DNA of 64,000 nt from Williamsia sterculiae (GTDB taxonomy: Bacteria > Actinomycetota > Actinomycetes > Mycobacteriales > Mycobacteriaceae): contig NZ_FTNT01000013.1 of the NCBI RefSeq assembly GCF_900156495.1, positions 62,001-126,000 on the forward strand, given 5' to 3'. Below are positions 45,803 through 54,589 of the stretch, piece after piece. Each line of letters begins with the position of its first letter. The stretch's first letter is position 1. The translations under genes and the position numbers were made by a program. The notes below the pieces were generated by a model. The model saw only the letters and a program-made list of their open reading frames with translations, did not search any database and was not told the origin of the DNA.

Positions 45803-46767
45803 CGAAGGATCTCCTTGTCCTCGGACGGATGGGTGAGGGCGACGAACGCGTCCTCGAGGTTCTGCGCCGCGATCTCCACGTCGTGGGCGTCGGTGGCGGT
45901 GAACAGGTAGCGGGCGACGGTGTCGGAATCACCGGAGGCGAAGAACGCGCGACCGCCGCGGATGTCGATGTCGGTGATCTCCGGGACGGCCGTGCGCACG
46001 CGCTCGATCTCCTCGGCCGTGAGGACCGCCGAGACCACCCGACCCGAGGCCTGCGCGCGGATCTCGGCGGTGGTCCCGTCGGCGACCACCCGTCCCCCGG
46101 CGACCATCACGATGCGGTCGGCGAAGTCGTCGGCCTCCTCGAGGTAGTGCGTGGCGAACAGGACGGTGCGGCCCTGCCCGGCATCGGCGCGCATGGTCGA
46201 CCAGAACGCGCGCCGCGATTCCACATCCATTCCCGCGGTGGGCTCGTCGAGGACGATCAGGTCGGGGTCGGGGAGCAAAGCCAGCGCGAACTTCAAGCGT
46301 TGTTGTTCGCCACCCGAGCATTTCGACACCTTGCGCCCGGCGATACCTGCGATGTCGGCACGGCCCATGACGTCCTGTATCTCGTCGGTCGCACCGAAGG
46401 TCGCGGCGATGATCCGCACGGTCTCTTCCACGGTGAAGTCGGGCAACAGGCCCCCCGACTGCATCACCGCGGCCACCCGACCCTCGCGGGCGGCCTGCTC
46501 GGGGGTCCGATCGAACACCCGGATGGTCCCCGATGCCGGGGTGGTGAGTCCCAGGATCATGTCGATGGTGGTGGTCTTGCCCGCGCCGTTGGGTCCGAGG
46601 AACGCCACCACCTCCCCCGCCCCGATGGTGAGGTCGATGCCGTCGACGGCGGTGACCGTCGCCCCGTGGGGCCCGCGAAAAGTCTTGCGCAGATCGCGCA
46701 CGTCGATCGCCGTGGCGGTCGCGGAGTGCGCCGCCCCGGTCTTGTCCGCTGTGATGTTCATGTGCAT
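45799..46767 (-). CDS. ABC-2 type transporter ATP-binding protein
   Basis: A 322-aa ATPase. Walker A FLGPNGAGKTTT; Q-loop region MQSGGLLPDFTVEE; signature CSGGEQQRLKFA; Walker B LIVLDEPTAG; and the switch His in FATHYLEEAD. A C-terminal extension (~230-320) is typical of DrrA-like exporter ATPases. Starts at ATG 46767 or 46761. The downstream permease is coupled. Its promoter region is shared with a divergent response regulator and carries TGTCA half-sites. Confidence 0.92.
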   Translation of the reverse strand: MHMNITADKTGAAHSATATAIDVRDLRKTFRGPHGATVTAVDGIDLTIGAGEVVAFLGPNGAGKTTTIDMILGLTTPASGTIRVFDRTPEQAAREGRVAAVMQSGGLLPDFTVEETVRIIAATFGATDEIQDVMGRADIAGIAGRKVSKCSGGEQQRLKFALALLPDPDLIVLDEPTAGMDVESRRAFWSTMRADAGQGRTVLFATHYLEEADDFADRIVMVAGGRVVADGTTAEIRAQASGRVVSAVLTAEEIERVRTAVPEITDIDIRGGRAFFASGDSDTVARYLFTATDAHDVEIAAQNLEDAFVALTHPSEDKEILR

Positions 46768-46805
46768 GACACTGCCGCGAACGGGGCCGCGATACCGCAC
46801 CCAGT

Positions 46806-46846
46806 TGTCATCGGTTGGTGATGACATCTGTCATGGTGAGTGACAG
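46806..46846. promoter_or_regulatory. two adjacent TGTCA/TGACA inverted repeats in a divergent promoter
   Basis: TGTCATC-N7-GATGACA at 46806-46826 and CTGTCA-N7-TGACAG at 46828-46846 give four TGTCA half-sites in 41 bp. They lie between the divergent ABC ATPase and response regulator genes, as expected for binding of a dimeric response regulator. Confidence 0.6.
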
Positions 46847-46869
46847 CAGGAGAAGGTGAGGAGGTGCGG

Positions 46870-47571
46870 GTGTCCGAGAACGCGCCACGCGCGACCACCG
46901 TGGTGGTAGCGGACGATCAGGGCATCATCCGGGAGTCGGTGGCGGCCATGCTCGATCTGCAGAGCGACATCTCGGTGGTCGCCACGGCGTCGAACGGGAT
47001 CGAATTGGTGGCCGCGGTCGCCGAACATCGACCCGACGTGGTGCTCACCGACCTGCGGATGCCCGAGATGGACGGGGCCGAGGCCACACGTCGCCTGCTG
47101 ACCGACGATCCAGACCTGCCGGTCGTGGTGCTGACCACCTTCGACGACGACACCTCCGTGTTCGCCGCGCTGGACGCCGGCGCGCGCGGATACCTGACCA
47201 AGGACGCGGGCCGCCACGAGCTGGTCGCCGCCGTGCGGGCGGCCGCGTCCGGACAGTCGGTACTCGACCCCACCGTGCAGGCGCGGCTGGTGAACTCGGC
47301 GTTGCGTCGACCGGCGGCCGCACCCGCCGAAACCGCCCCGGCGCCCCAGTCCCCTGCACCTCTCGCCGACCGGGAACTCGACCACCTCACCAGCCGTGAA
47401 CGCGAGGTGTTGGGCCTGATCGCGGACGGACTGTCCAATCGCGACATCGCCGGACGGCTGTTCGTCTCCGAGTCGACCATCAAGACTCACATCAACAATC
47501 TGTTCGCCAAGATCCACGTCCGCGACCGCGGGCAGGCGGTCGCGGTCGCCTTTCGCGCCGGCCTACGCTGA
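46870..47571 (+). CDS. NarL/LuxR-type response regulator (no adjacent kinase)
   Basis: A 233-aa response regulator. The receiver has ADDQGIIRES, phosphoacceptor Asp61 in VVLTDLRMPEMDG and YLTKDAGRHEL. A Pro/Ala-rich linker (145-170) leads to a LuxR HTH: LTSREREVLGLIADGLSNRD and ESTIKTHINNLFAKI. The GTG at 46870 is favoured by GAGGAGG at 46857-46863. It is divergent from the ABC exporter and has no kinase of its own; it may share the DesK-type kinase encoded 2 kb away or respond to another. Confidence 0.9.
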   Translation: MSENAPRATTVVVADDQGIIRESVAAMLDLQSDISVVATASNGIELVAAVAEHRPDVVLTDLRMPEMDGAEATRRLLTDDPDLPVVVLTTFDDDTSVFAALDAGARGYLTKDAGRHELVAAVRAAASGQSVLDPTVQARLVNSALRRPAAAPAETAPAPQSPAPLADRELDHLTSREREVLGLIADGLSNRDIAGRLFVSESTIKTHINNLFAKIHVRDRGQAVAVAFRAGLR

Positions 47572-47734
47572 CCGGTCCTCCCGCAGGCGATCGGGTGGAT
47601 ACCCGGACCGGCGATCCCTGGATGAATCGACAGTGCCATCCGTACTCGCGTGCGGGCAGTCTGGACCGTGTTCGATCCCAGTGAGTTCGAACCGAACTGA
47701 ATACGACGGACACAACGATCAGGAGTGTGGATCC

Positions 47735-48616
47735 ATGACCACGACGACCCTTCCCGGCGGCACCTTCTCCCTCGGCGGCGATCTCACCGTGACCCGCGTC
47801 GGTTACGGGGCCATGCAACTCGCGGGTCCCGGCGTCTTCGGCCCGCCCGCCGACCGTGACGCCGCCGTCGCCGTCCTGCGCGAGGCCGTCGACCTCGGGA
47901 TCACCCACATCGACACCAGCGACTTCTACGGCCCCTTCGTCACCAACGAGATCATTCGCGAGGCACTGTCCCCGTACCCCGAGTCGCTGCACATCGTCAC
48001 CAAGGTCGGTGCCCGCCGCGACGACGAGGGCAACTGGCCGCAGGCCCTCGAGGCCGACGATCTCCGGCGCGCGGTCGAAGAGAACCTGGAACACCTGGGT
48101 CTGGAGGCGATGGACGCGGTGAACCTGCGGGTCGGCGACTTCGACAAGCCGCGTGCGGGTTCCATCGCCGAACCGTTCGGCGTGCTGGCCGCCCTGCGCG
48201 AGGAGGGATTGATCCGGCACCTCGGGGTCAGCAACGTCACCGCCGAGCAGGTCGCCGAGGCCCAGGGCATCGCACCGGTGGCCTGCGTACAGAACTTCTA
48301 CAACATCGCGCACCGGGTCGATGACGATCTCATCGACTCGCTGGCCGAGCAGGGCATCGCATTCGTGCCGTTCTTCCCGCTGGGCGGATTCTCGCCGCTG
48401 CAGGCCGATGAGCTGAACACCGTGGCCGCACAGCTCGACGCGACGCCCATGGCGGTGGCGTTGTCGTGGTTGCTGCAGCGCTCGCCCAACATCCTGCTGA
48501 TCCCCGGCACCTCGTCGGTGGCGCACCTGCGGGAGAACGTGGCCGGCGCGGGTCTGGAGTTGTCCGCCGACGCGCTGGCCGAGCTGAACGCGATCGGCGG
48601 TCAGTCGACGGACTGA
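47735..48616 (+). CDS. aldo/keto reductase family oxidoreductase
   Basis: A 293-aa NADPH-dependent TIM-barrel reductase. It has GYGAMQLAGPGVFG, the catalytic Asp and Tyr in HIDTSDFYGPFVTNEI, the Lys in IVTKVGARRDD, and the cofactor block IPGTSSVAHLRENV. The usual catalytic His on strand 4 is replaced (MDAVNLRVGDFD), as in a subgroup of bacterial AKRs. The substrate is unknown. AGGAG sits 10 bases before the ATG. The 3' end overlaps the convergent LysR gene by 16 bases. Confidence 0.88.
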   Translation: MTTTTLPGGTFSLGGDLTVTRVGYGAMQLAGPGVFGPPADRDAAVAVLREAVDLGITHIDTSDFYGPFVTNEIIREALSPYPESLHIVTKVGARRDDEGNWPQALEADDLRRAVEENLEHLGLEAMDAVNLRVGDFDKPRAGSIAEPFGVLAALREEGLIRHLGVSNVTAEQVAEAQGIAPVACVQNFYNIAHRVDDDLIDSLAEQGIAFVPFFPLGGFSPLQADELNTVAAQLDATPMAVALSWLLQRSPNILLIPGTSSVAHLRENVAGAGLELSADALAELNAIGGQSTD

Positions 48617-49515
48617 TCTCGCAGCAGATCCCGGAACGCGGTGGCCGCGGCGCTCAACGGTGCGCCGCGGCGCCAGACCACCCCGACGTCGCGGGTGGAT
48701 GCCGCACCGCTCAACGGGATCAGCCGCAGGCCCGGGGGTGGCACCACATCCTGTTCGACCGGCAGCACGGCCACCCCCAACCCCGTGGCCGCGAACCCGG
48801 CGACGGTCTGGAGATCGGTGGACTCGAAGGTGATCCGCGGCGTGAATCCGGCCTCGGCACAGAGCTCGTCGACGATGTGGCGCATCCCGAACCCCGGTCG
48901 CATCACGATGAACGGCTCCGCGGACACCTCGATCAGCGGGGCCGACGGCCAGTCGGCCAACCGGTGATCGGCGGTGACCGCGAGGGCCAACGGTTGACTG
49001 CTCACCCTCGACCACCCCAACCCCGCGGCGGCGGGTCGCGGTGACACCAGGCCGAGATCGGCGGAGCCGTCCACGACCTGCCCGACCACCACGTCGGCGG
49101 CGTCCTGAGAGAGCTCGAACGCCACGTCGGGATGATCGCCGAGAAAGCGATCGACCAGCCGCGGCACCAGATGTACCCCGAAGGAGTGCAGGAACGCCAG
49201 ACGTACCGTCCCAGCCGTCGGGGTGAGCGCGTCGGCAACCTCCCGACGACCGGCGTCGACCTCCGCCTTGGCCCGGCGCAGCCGCTGCAAGTAGATCCGA
49301 CCGACGCCGTTCAGGGTCAGTCTCCGGCCGTGTCGGTCGAACAGCGGGGTCGCGAGAGTCCGTTCCAGCTCGCGCAACCGTCGCGACAACGTCGGCTGCG
49401 ACATGTGCAGGGCGGTGGCCGCCGCGGTGACGTTCTCCAGCTCGGCGAGGGTCACGAACCAGAAGGCTTCCGACGTGTCATTCATCAGTGAATGATATTG
49501 GTCAAAAAGATTCAT
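48601..49515 (-). CDS. LysR family transcriptional regulator
   Basis: About 304 aa (294 if starting at the ATG at 49485). The N-terminal winged helix has ENVTAAATALHMSQPTLSRRLRELE; the C-terminal effector domain has a VRLAFLHSFGVHLVPRLVDRFL start typical of LysR periplasmic-binding-like folds. It is divergent from an MFS transporter, so it probably controls that gene in response to the exported compound. Candidate ATTCA half-sites overlap the 5' end if the upstream ATG is used, which slightly favours the shorter form. Confidence 0.9.
   Translation of the reverse strand: MNLFDQYHSLMNDTSEAFWFVTLAELENVTAAATALHMSQPTLSRRLRELERTLATPLFDRHGRRLTLNGVGRIYLQRLRRAKAEVDAGRREVADALTPTAGTVRLAFLHSFGVHLVPRLVDRFLGDHPDVAFELSQDAADVVVGQVVDGSADLGLVSPRPAAAGLGWSRVSSQPLALAVTADHRLADWPSAPLIEVSAEPFIVMRPGFGMRHIVDELCAEAGFTPRITFESTDLQTVAGFAATGLGVAVLPVEQDVVPPPGLRLIPLSGAASTRDVGVVWRRGAPLSAAATAFRDLLRDQSVD
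49480..49514. promoter_or_regulatory. LysR-type operator candidate
   Basis: ATTCA at 49480-49484, TGAAT at 49489-49493 and ATTCA at 49510-49514 are clustered in AT-rich DNA between lysR and the MFS gene; TGAAT-N16-ATTCA has LysR-like symmetry. Confidence 0.4.
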
Positions 49516-49552
49516 TTCCGTCGGTAATCGATCTGCGTGATGCTGGTTTGCG

Positions 49553-50779
49553 ATGACCACCACCGACCGCACCGCACCCGTTCGGTACCGACTCGGCACC
49601 CCGGCCTACCGCCGTGCGACGTTCGCCTTGTTCGCCGCGGGGATGACGACGTTCATGGCCCTGTACTACGTGCAGGCGTTGCTCCCGGTGTTCTCGGAGG
49701 CGTTCGGGGTGTCTCCCACGACCTCCGCACTCGCCGTGTCACTGACCACTGGTTTCCTGGCCCTGTCGATCATCCCCGCGAGCGTGTTGTCGGAGCGGTA
49801 CGGGCGGGTGCGGGTGATGGTGATCTCGGCGATCTCGGCATCGATCATCGGCCTGTTGCTGCCCTGGTCGCCGTCGATCGAGGTGCTGCTTGCCGGTCGG
49901 GCTCTGCAGGGGGTGCTGTGCGCCGGAGTTCCCGCGGTCGCCATGGCGTATCTCGCCGAGGAGGTCGACGGCGCTTCGCTCGGAACGGCGATGGGTCGCT
50001 ACGTCGCGGGCACCACCGTCGGCGGACTGACCGGGCGTCTGGTGCCCAGCCTGGCGGTCGACATCACCAGTTGGCGCTGGGCGCTGGAGATCGCGTGTCT
50101 GGTGTCGCTGGCCTTCGCCGTCGCCTTCTGGCGACTGGTGCCATCGTCCCACTTCTTCGCACCGAAACCCGTCTCGGTGCGCAGCACCCTCCAGCGGCTC
50201 CGCGGGCACCTGCGCGATGTCCCGCTGCTGTGCCTGTTCGGACTGGCTTTCGTGCTCATGGGCGGGTTCGTCACCGTGTACAACTACCTCGGCTACCGAT
50301 TGCTGGCCGGCCCGTTCCACCTGTCTCAGTCGGTGATCGGTGCGGTGTTCCTGTTGTACCTCGCCGGCACCGTCAGCTCCGGGCTCGCCGGTTCCCTGTC
50401 CGACCGGATCGGTAGGCGCCGGGTTCTCACCGCCTCCATCGCCACGATGGTGCTGGGACTGCTGATCACGTTGCCCGACAACATCGCCTCAACGCTGTTC
50501 GGCGTGCTGTTGTTCACCGCGGGCTTCTTCGGGGCGCATTCAGTGGCCAGCGGCTGGGTCAGCGCGCGGGCGACCACCGACCGGGCCGAGGCGTCGTCGT
50601 TGTACCTCTTCGCCTACTACCTCGGGAGTTCGGTGGTCGGCGCCGTCGGCGGAATCGCCTATTCCGTGGCCGCGTGGGTGGGAGTCGTCGTCTACGTCGG
50701 CGCGCTGTCCGCGGTCGCCGTTGCACTCCTCGCGACTCTCGTCCTGCGCACCCGTCGACTTTCGCCCACAGTGATTTAA
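49553..50779 (+). CDS. MFS transporter
   Basis: A 408-aa major facilitator with twelve predicted helices. Typical segments are the motif-A loop after helix 2 (LSERYGRVRV), GRALQGVLCAGVPAVAMAYL in the first half and SDRIGRRRVL in the second. The family resembles YnfM/Bcr-like drug or sugar exporters. Divergent LysR control suggests inducible efflux. No substrate can be named. Confidence 0.9.
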   Translation: MTTTDRTAPVRYRLGTPAYRRATFALFAAGMTTFMALYYVQALLPVFSEAFGVSPTTSALAVSLTTGFLALSIIPASVLSERYGRVRVMVISAISASIIGLLLPWSPSIEVLLAGRALQGVLCAGVPAVAMAYLAEEVDGASLGTAMGRYVAGTTVGGLTGRLVPSLAVDITSWRWALEIACLVSLAFAVAFWRLVPSSHFFAPKPVSVRSTLQRLRGHLRDVPLLCLFGLAFVLMGGFVTVYNYLGYRLLAGPFHLSQSVIGAVFLLYLAGTVSSGLAGSLSDRIGRRRVLTASIATMVLGLLITLPDNIASTLFGVLLFTAGFFGAHSVASGWVSARATTDRAEASSLYLFAYYLGSSVVGAVGGIAYSVAAWVGVVVYVGALSAVAVALLATLVLRTRRLSPTVI

Positions 50780-51016
50780 TACCCTCGGCGGTACCGGCCG
50801 CGGGCCGGAAATCGCCAGCCCGCAACGGTCGTGACCAGCGGCTGACCCGCGCGGCCGATGTTCGACGACGCCTGCGGAAATCGGTACGCCGCGTTTGCCC
50901 GTCGTTTACTGTTTGACCTCAGCCTGCGGCGCTCACCTCCACACACGGGGTTTCGCCCATTCACCACCAGCTCGCCAGTGGAGAGCGCGTCAGCACGACG
51001 AGGGGATCAGAGCCGA

Positions 51017-51661
51017 GTGAACCTGTGGAGTTTTCTTCATGGACGTGGTGGTGATCTGGCGTTCCTGACGTATCAGCACGCCTCGCTGGCCTTCCAGTCC
51101 GTACTGGTCGGCACCGTGGTCGCGATCATCATCGCCGCGCTGGTGTACCGGACATCGCTGTTCTCGTCGCTCACGCTCACCACGAGCCGCGTCGCCTTGA
51201 CCATCCCGTCCCTCGCGCTGCTCGCACTGTTGATCGTGCCGTTCGGCCTGGGCGTGGTGCCGTCGTTCATCATGTTGGCCTTCTTCGCCGCGTTGCCGGT
51301 GATCGGCAACGGCATCGTCGGACTGCGGTCGGTGCCGCCCACGGTGGTCGAGTCGGCGAAGGGAATCGGCCTGTCGCGGTGGCGGATCCTGCTGACCGTC
51401 GAGTTGCCGATCGCCTGGCCGGTGATCCTGACCGGTATCCGGGTCTCCACCCAGATGATCGTCGGTGTCGCGGCCATCGTCGCCTATGTTCTCGGCCCGG
51501 GTCTGGGGTCGCTCATCTTCAACGGCCTGTCCCGTCTCGGTGGCGCCAACGCACTCGAGATGGCACTCACCGGAACCATTCTCATCGTCATCGTCGCCTT
51601 GGTCTTCGATGCCCTGCTCGTACTACTCGGCCGCCTCACCATCGCCAAAGGACTGTCATGA
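51017..51661 (+). CDS. Opu-type osmolyte ABC transporter permease (first)
   Basis: A 214-aa ProW/OpuCB-like permease with six hydrophobic stretches and the EAA-type loop VESAKGIGLSRWRILLTVELP. It starts at GTG 51017, after an AGGGGATCAGAG that is a weak ribosome site. It heads a four-gene unit with 4-base overlaps throughout. The operon imports glycine betaine, carnitine, choline or similar solutes. Confidence 0.88.
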   Translation: MNLWSFLHGRGGDLAFLTYQHASLAFQSVLVGTVVAIIIAALVYRTSLFSSLTLTTSRVALTIPSLALLALLIVPFGLGVVPSFIMLAFFAALPVIGNGIVGLRSVPPTVVESAKGIGLSRWRILLTVELPIAWPVILTGIRVSTQMIVGVAAIVAYVLGPGLGSLIFNGLSRLGGANALEMALTGTILIVIVALVFDALLVLLGRLTIAKGLS

Positions 51662-52878
51662 CCAGCGAGACCAGTACCCCCGTGTCGGGCGGACGCACCG
51701 TCGCCGGGGAGAGCATCCGCCTCGAGGGCCTCGTCAAGCAGTACCGCGGGCAACCCCAACCCGCGGTGAAGAAGCTCGACCTGCAGATCGACGCCGGTGA
51801 CATCGTCGCGTTCGTCGGACCGTCGGGCTGCGGTAAGACCACGACGCTGAAGATGATCAACCGGCTGATCGAGCCGTCGGCGGGACGCATCTACATCGGT
51901 GACCGCGACGTCACCACCGAGAACCCCGACAAGCTGCGCCAGTCCATCGGTTACGTCATCCAGTCCGGCGGTCTGTTCCCGCACTGGTCGGTCGCCAAGA
52001 ACGTCGGTGCCATCCCGCGGGTGCTGGGCACCGACAAGAAGAAGATCGCCGAGCGCACCGACTACCTGCTCGACCTGGTGGGTCTGGACCCCGAGGAATA
52101 CTCCTCCCGGTTACCCAAGGACATGTCCGGTGGTCAGCAGCAGCGCGTCGGCGTCGCTCGCGCGCTGGCCGCGGACCCGCCGGTCCTGCTGATGGACGAG
52201 CCGTTCAGCGCGGTGGACCCGATCACCCGGGTCCGTTTGCAGGACAGTCTGATCGCCATCCAGCACGAGCTCGCCAAGACGATCGTCATCGTCACGCACG
52301 ATTTCGAGGAAGCCACCAAGCTGGGTGACAAGGTGCTGATCCTCTCCGAGGGCGGGCACGTCGAGCAGTACGCCGCGCCGGAGGAGATCCTGGCCAACCC
52401 CGCGACCCCGTTCGTCGAGGAGTTCATCGGTTCGGGGGCCACGCTGGCTCATCTGACACTGTCGCGGGTGAAGGACGTCGAGCACAACGCGGTGGTCACC
52501 GCGCGGGTCGGCGAACCCTCGGGCGAGGTGATAGGGCGGGCCAAGGCGGCGGGTCAGACGTGGGTGGTCGTGGTCGACGACAACGGACGCCCGCGGTCGT
52601 GGCCGTCGCTGGACGAGTTGCAGACCAAACCACAGGTCAGCGACTACCTCGATCGGCGCTTGCCGACGGTCGCCCAGTCGTCGACCCTCAACGACGCGCT
52701 CGACTCCATGCTCGCCGCCAGTCAGGGCGGCACGCTGGTGACCGACGGTCGCGGTGCGGTCATCGGGGCGCTCACCGTGGCGCGGGTCATGGACGTCATC
52801 CGCGGTCAACTGGCCGACGCCCGCGACGACAGTTCCGACACCTATGAGTCGCACACGGACGGTGCCAAGTCGTCATGA
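51658..52878 (+). CDS. Opu-type osmolyte ABC transporter ATPase with CBS domains
   Basis: A 406-aa ProV/OpuCA-type ATPase. Walker A VGPSGCGKTTTLK; signature MSGGQQQRVGVARAL; Walker B LLMDEPFSAVD; His in VTHDFEEATKLG. The C-terminal ~140 residues form a CBS pair (VVVDDNGRPRSWPSL and GTLVTDGRGAVIGALTV), which in OpuA/OpuC senses ionic strength or binds c-di-AMP. The ATG at 51658 overlaps the preceding stop by 4 bases. Confidence 0.92.
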   Translation: MTSETSTPVSGGRTVAGESIRLEGLVKQYRGQPQPAVKKLDLQIDAGDIVAFVGPSGCGKTTTLKMINRLIEPSAGRIYIGDRDVTTENPDKLRQSIGYVIQSGGLFPHWSVAKNVGAIPRVLGTDKKKIAERTDYLLDLVGLDPEEYSSRLPKDMSGGQQQRVGVARALAADPPVLLMDEPFSAVDPITRVRLQDSLIAIQHELAKTIVIVTHDFEEATKLGDKVLILSEGGHVEQYAAPEEILANPATPFVEEFIGSGATLAHLTLSRVKDVEHNAVVTARVGEPSGEVIGRAKAAGQTWVVVVDDNGRPRSWPSLDELQTKPQVSDYLDRRLPTVAQSSTLNDALDSMLAASQGGTLVTDGRGAVIGALTVARVMDVIRGQLADARDDSSDTYESHTDGAKSS

Positions 52879-53612
52879 CTCGGTTACGGCGTCTCCCGCT
52901 CGATGTGTGGTTCGAGCCGCTCATCATCATCGTGCTGGCCGTTGGCTGGGCCATCTGGTACCTCAATACCACGTTCACCTCCACCGAACAGGCCTCGATG
53001 ACCTGGTCGAGCCTGCAGACAACGATCATCAAACACATCGAGTTGACGTTGTCCGCCACGGTCATCGTGGTGCTCATCGCGATCCCGCTGGGCATCGTGC
53101 TGACCCGTGAGTCCACCCGCTGGTTGAACCCGATCGCGGTGAACATCGCGAACATCGGTCAGGCCGCACCCGCTGTGGGGTTGTTGGTGCTGTTCACCTT
53201 CTGGCTCGGTACCGGCTTCACCACCGCGGTGGTCGGCCTGGTGGTCTATGCGGTGCTCCCGATCCTGCAGAACACCATCGTCGGCCTCGACCAGGTGGAC
53301 AAGCGCACCATCGAGGCGGCCCGCGGGATGGGGTACTCGGCGGCACGCACCCTGTTCGAGGTGGAACTGCCGCTGGCCATCCCGGTCATTCTCAACGGCG
53401 TCCGCATCGCGCTGGTGATCCTGGTGGGCACCGCGACACTGGGTACCTTCATCGGGGCCACCAGTCTGGGCACCCTGATCACCACCGGGGTCACGTTGTT
53501 CCTACCCAAACTACTGATCTCCGGAGCCATCCTGGTCGGCCTGCTGGCCATGATCATCGACTGGCTCGGACGACTGGTGGAGTACGCGGCCACCCCGAAG
53601 GGTCTGTCATGA
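52875..53612 (+). CDS. Opu-type osmolyte ABC transporter permease (second)
   Basis: A 245-aa permease with an N-terminal tail, six membrane helices and the coupling loop TIEAARGMGYSAARTLFEVELP. Overlaps its neighbours by 4 bases each. Two different permeases in one operon fit the OpuB/OpuC layout, where the two make a heterodimer. Confidence 0.9.
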   Translation: MTRLRRLPLDVWFEPLIIIVLAVGWAIWYLNTTFTSTEQASMTWSSLQTTIIKHIELTLSATVIVVLIAIPLGIVLTRESTRWLNPIAVNIANIGQAAPAVGLLVLFTFWLGTGFTTAVVGLVVYAVLPILQNTIVGLDQVDKRTIEAARGMGYSAARTLFEVELPLAIPVILNGVRIALVILVGTATLGTFIGATSLGTLITTGVTLFLPKLLISGAILVGLLAMIIDWLGRLVEYAATPKGLS

Positions 53613-54589
53613 TCGCGCGCCGGAGTCGACTGCTGGTGCTCCTGGTGTTGTCGGTGGTGCTGCTGGCCACCGGTTGCGGGCTGGTGAGCTCGTCGGGAAC
53701 GTTCAAGAAGACGAGCCTGACCGACGGTCAGAAGCCGCTCAGCGGAGCCAAGTTGGTGGTGACGTCCAAGAGCTTCACCGAGGGCGTGCTGCTGGGCAAG
53801 ATCACCGCCACCTACCTGGCCGCCGCCGGCGCCGACGTCACCGACCTGACCGGTGCTCCCGGTTCGGCGTCGTCGCGTCAGGCCCAACTCAACGGCGACG
53901 CCGACATCCTGTGGGAGTACACCGGCACCGGTTGGGTCAACTACCACAACGAGACCGAGACGATCGCCGACCCACAGCAACTGTGGCAGCGGGTGCACGA
54001 CATCGAGAAGAAGGAGAACAACCTCGAGTGGTTGGCCCCGGCCAACTTCAACGACACGTATGCCTTCGCGGCGTCCGGTCCCACCGCGGCGAAGCTGAAC
54101 GTCAAATCGCTCTCGGATGTGGCCAAGCTGCCCGTCAATCAGCGCACATTCTGTGTCGACGACGAGTTCTTCAGCCGCTCCGACGGTTTCGTGCCGATGC
54201 TCAAGGCGTACGGCATCCCGTTCAACGGTCCCAACGGCGTGCCGGCGGGCAACGTCACCCGTATGGACGCCGGGGTCATCTACACCTCCACCGCCAAGAG
54301 CGCGCCCTGCAATTTCGGCATGGTGTACACCACCGACGGTCGGGTGAAGAAGCTGAAGCTGGCGGTTCTCGACGACGACAAGAAGTTCTTCCTGCCCTAC
54401 AGCGGTACCGCGGTGGTGCGGGAGTCGATCGTGGCCAAGTACCCGCAGTTGCGACAGCTCATCGGTGTGATCTCGCAACGACTCACCGAGAGCCTCATGC
54501 AGGACCTCAACGGTCGGGTGGACATCGACGGTGAGGATCCGTCGGTGGTGGCCTACGACTGGCTGAAGAGCCAGAAGCTGGTCACCTAG
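53609..54589 (+). CDS. Opu-type osmolyte substrate-binding lipoprotein
   Basis: A 326-aa OpuCC/ProX-like lipoprotein: signal helix to the lipobox LLATGCG (Cys ~residue 23), then the type-II binding fold with VVTSKSFTEGVLLGKITA, DILWEYTGTGW and YTTDGRVKKLKL. Trp and Tyr residues in WEYTGTGW are typical of aromatic cages for quaternary ammonium ligands. The gene ends by overlapping the convergent flavoprotein gene by 4 bases. Confidence 0.92.
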   Translation: MIARRSRLLVLLVLSVVLLATGCGLVSSSGTFKKTSLTDGQKPLSGAKLVVTSKSFTEGVLLGKITATYLAAAGADVTDLTGAPGSASSRQAQLNGDADILWEYTGTGWVNYHNETETIADPQQLWQRVHDIEKKENNLEWLAPANFNDTYAFAASGPTAAKLNVKSLSDVAKLPVNQRTFCVDDEFFSRSDGFVPMLKAYGIPFNGPNGVPAGNVTRMDAGVIYTSTAKSAPCNFGMVYTTDGRVKKLKLAVLDDDKKFFLPYSGTAVVRESIVAKYPQLRQLIGVISQRLTESLMQDLNGRVDIDGEDPSVVAYDWLKSQKLVT

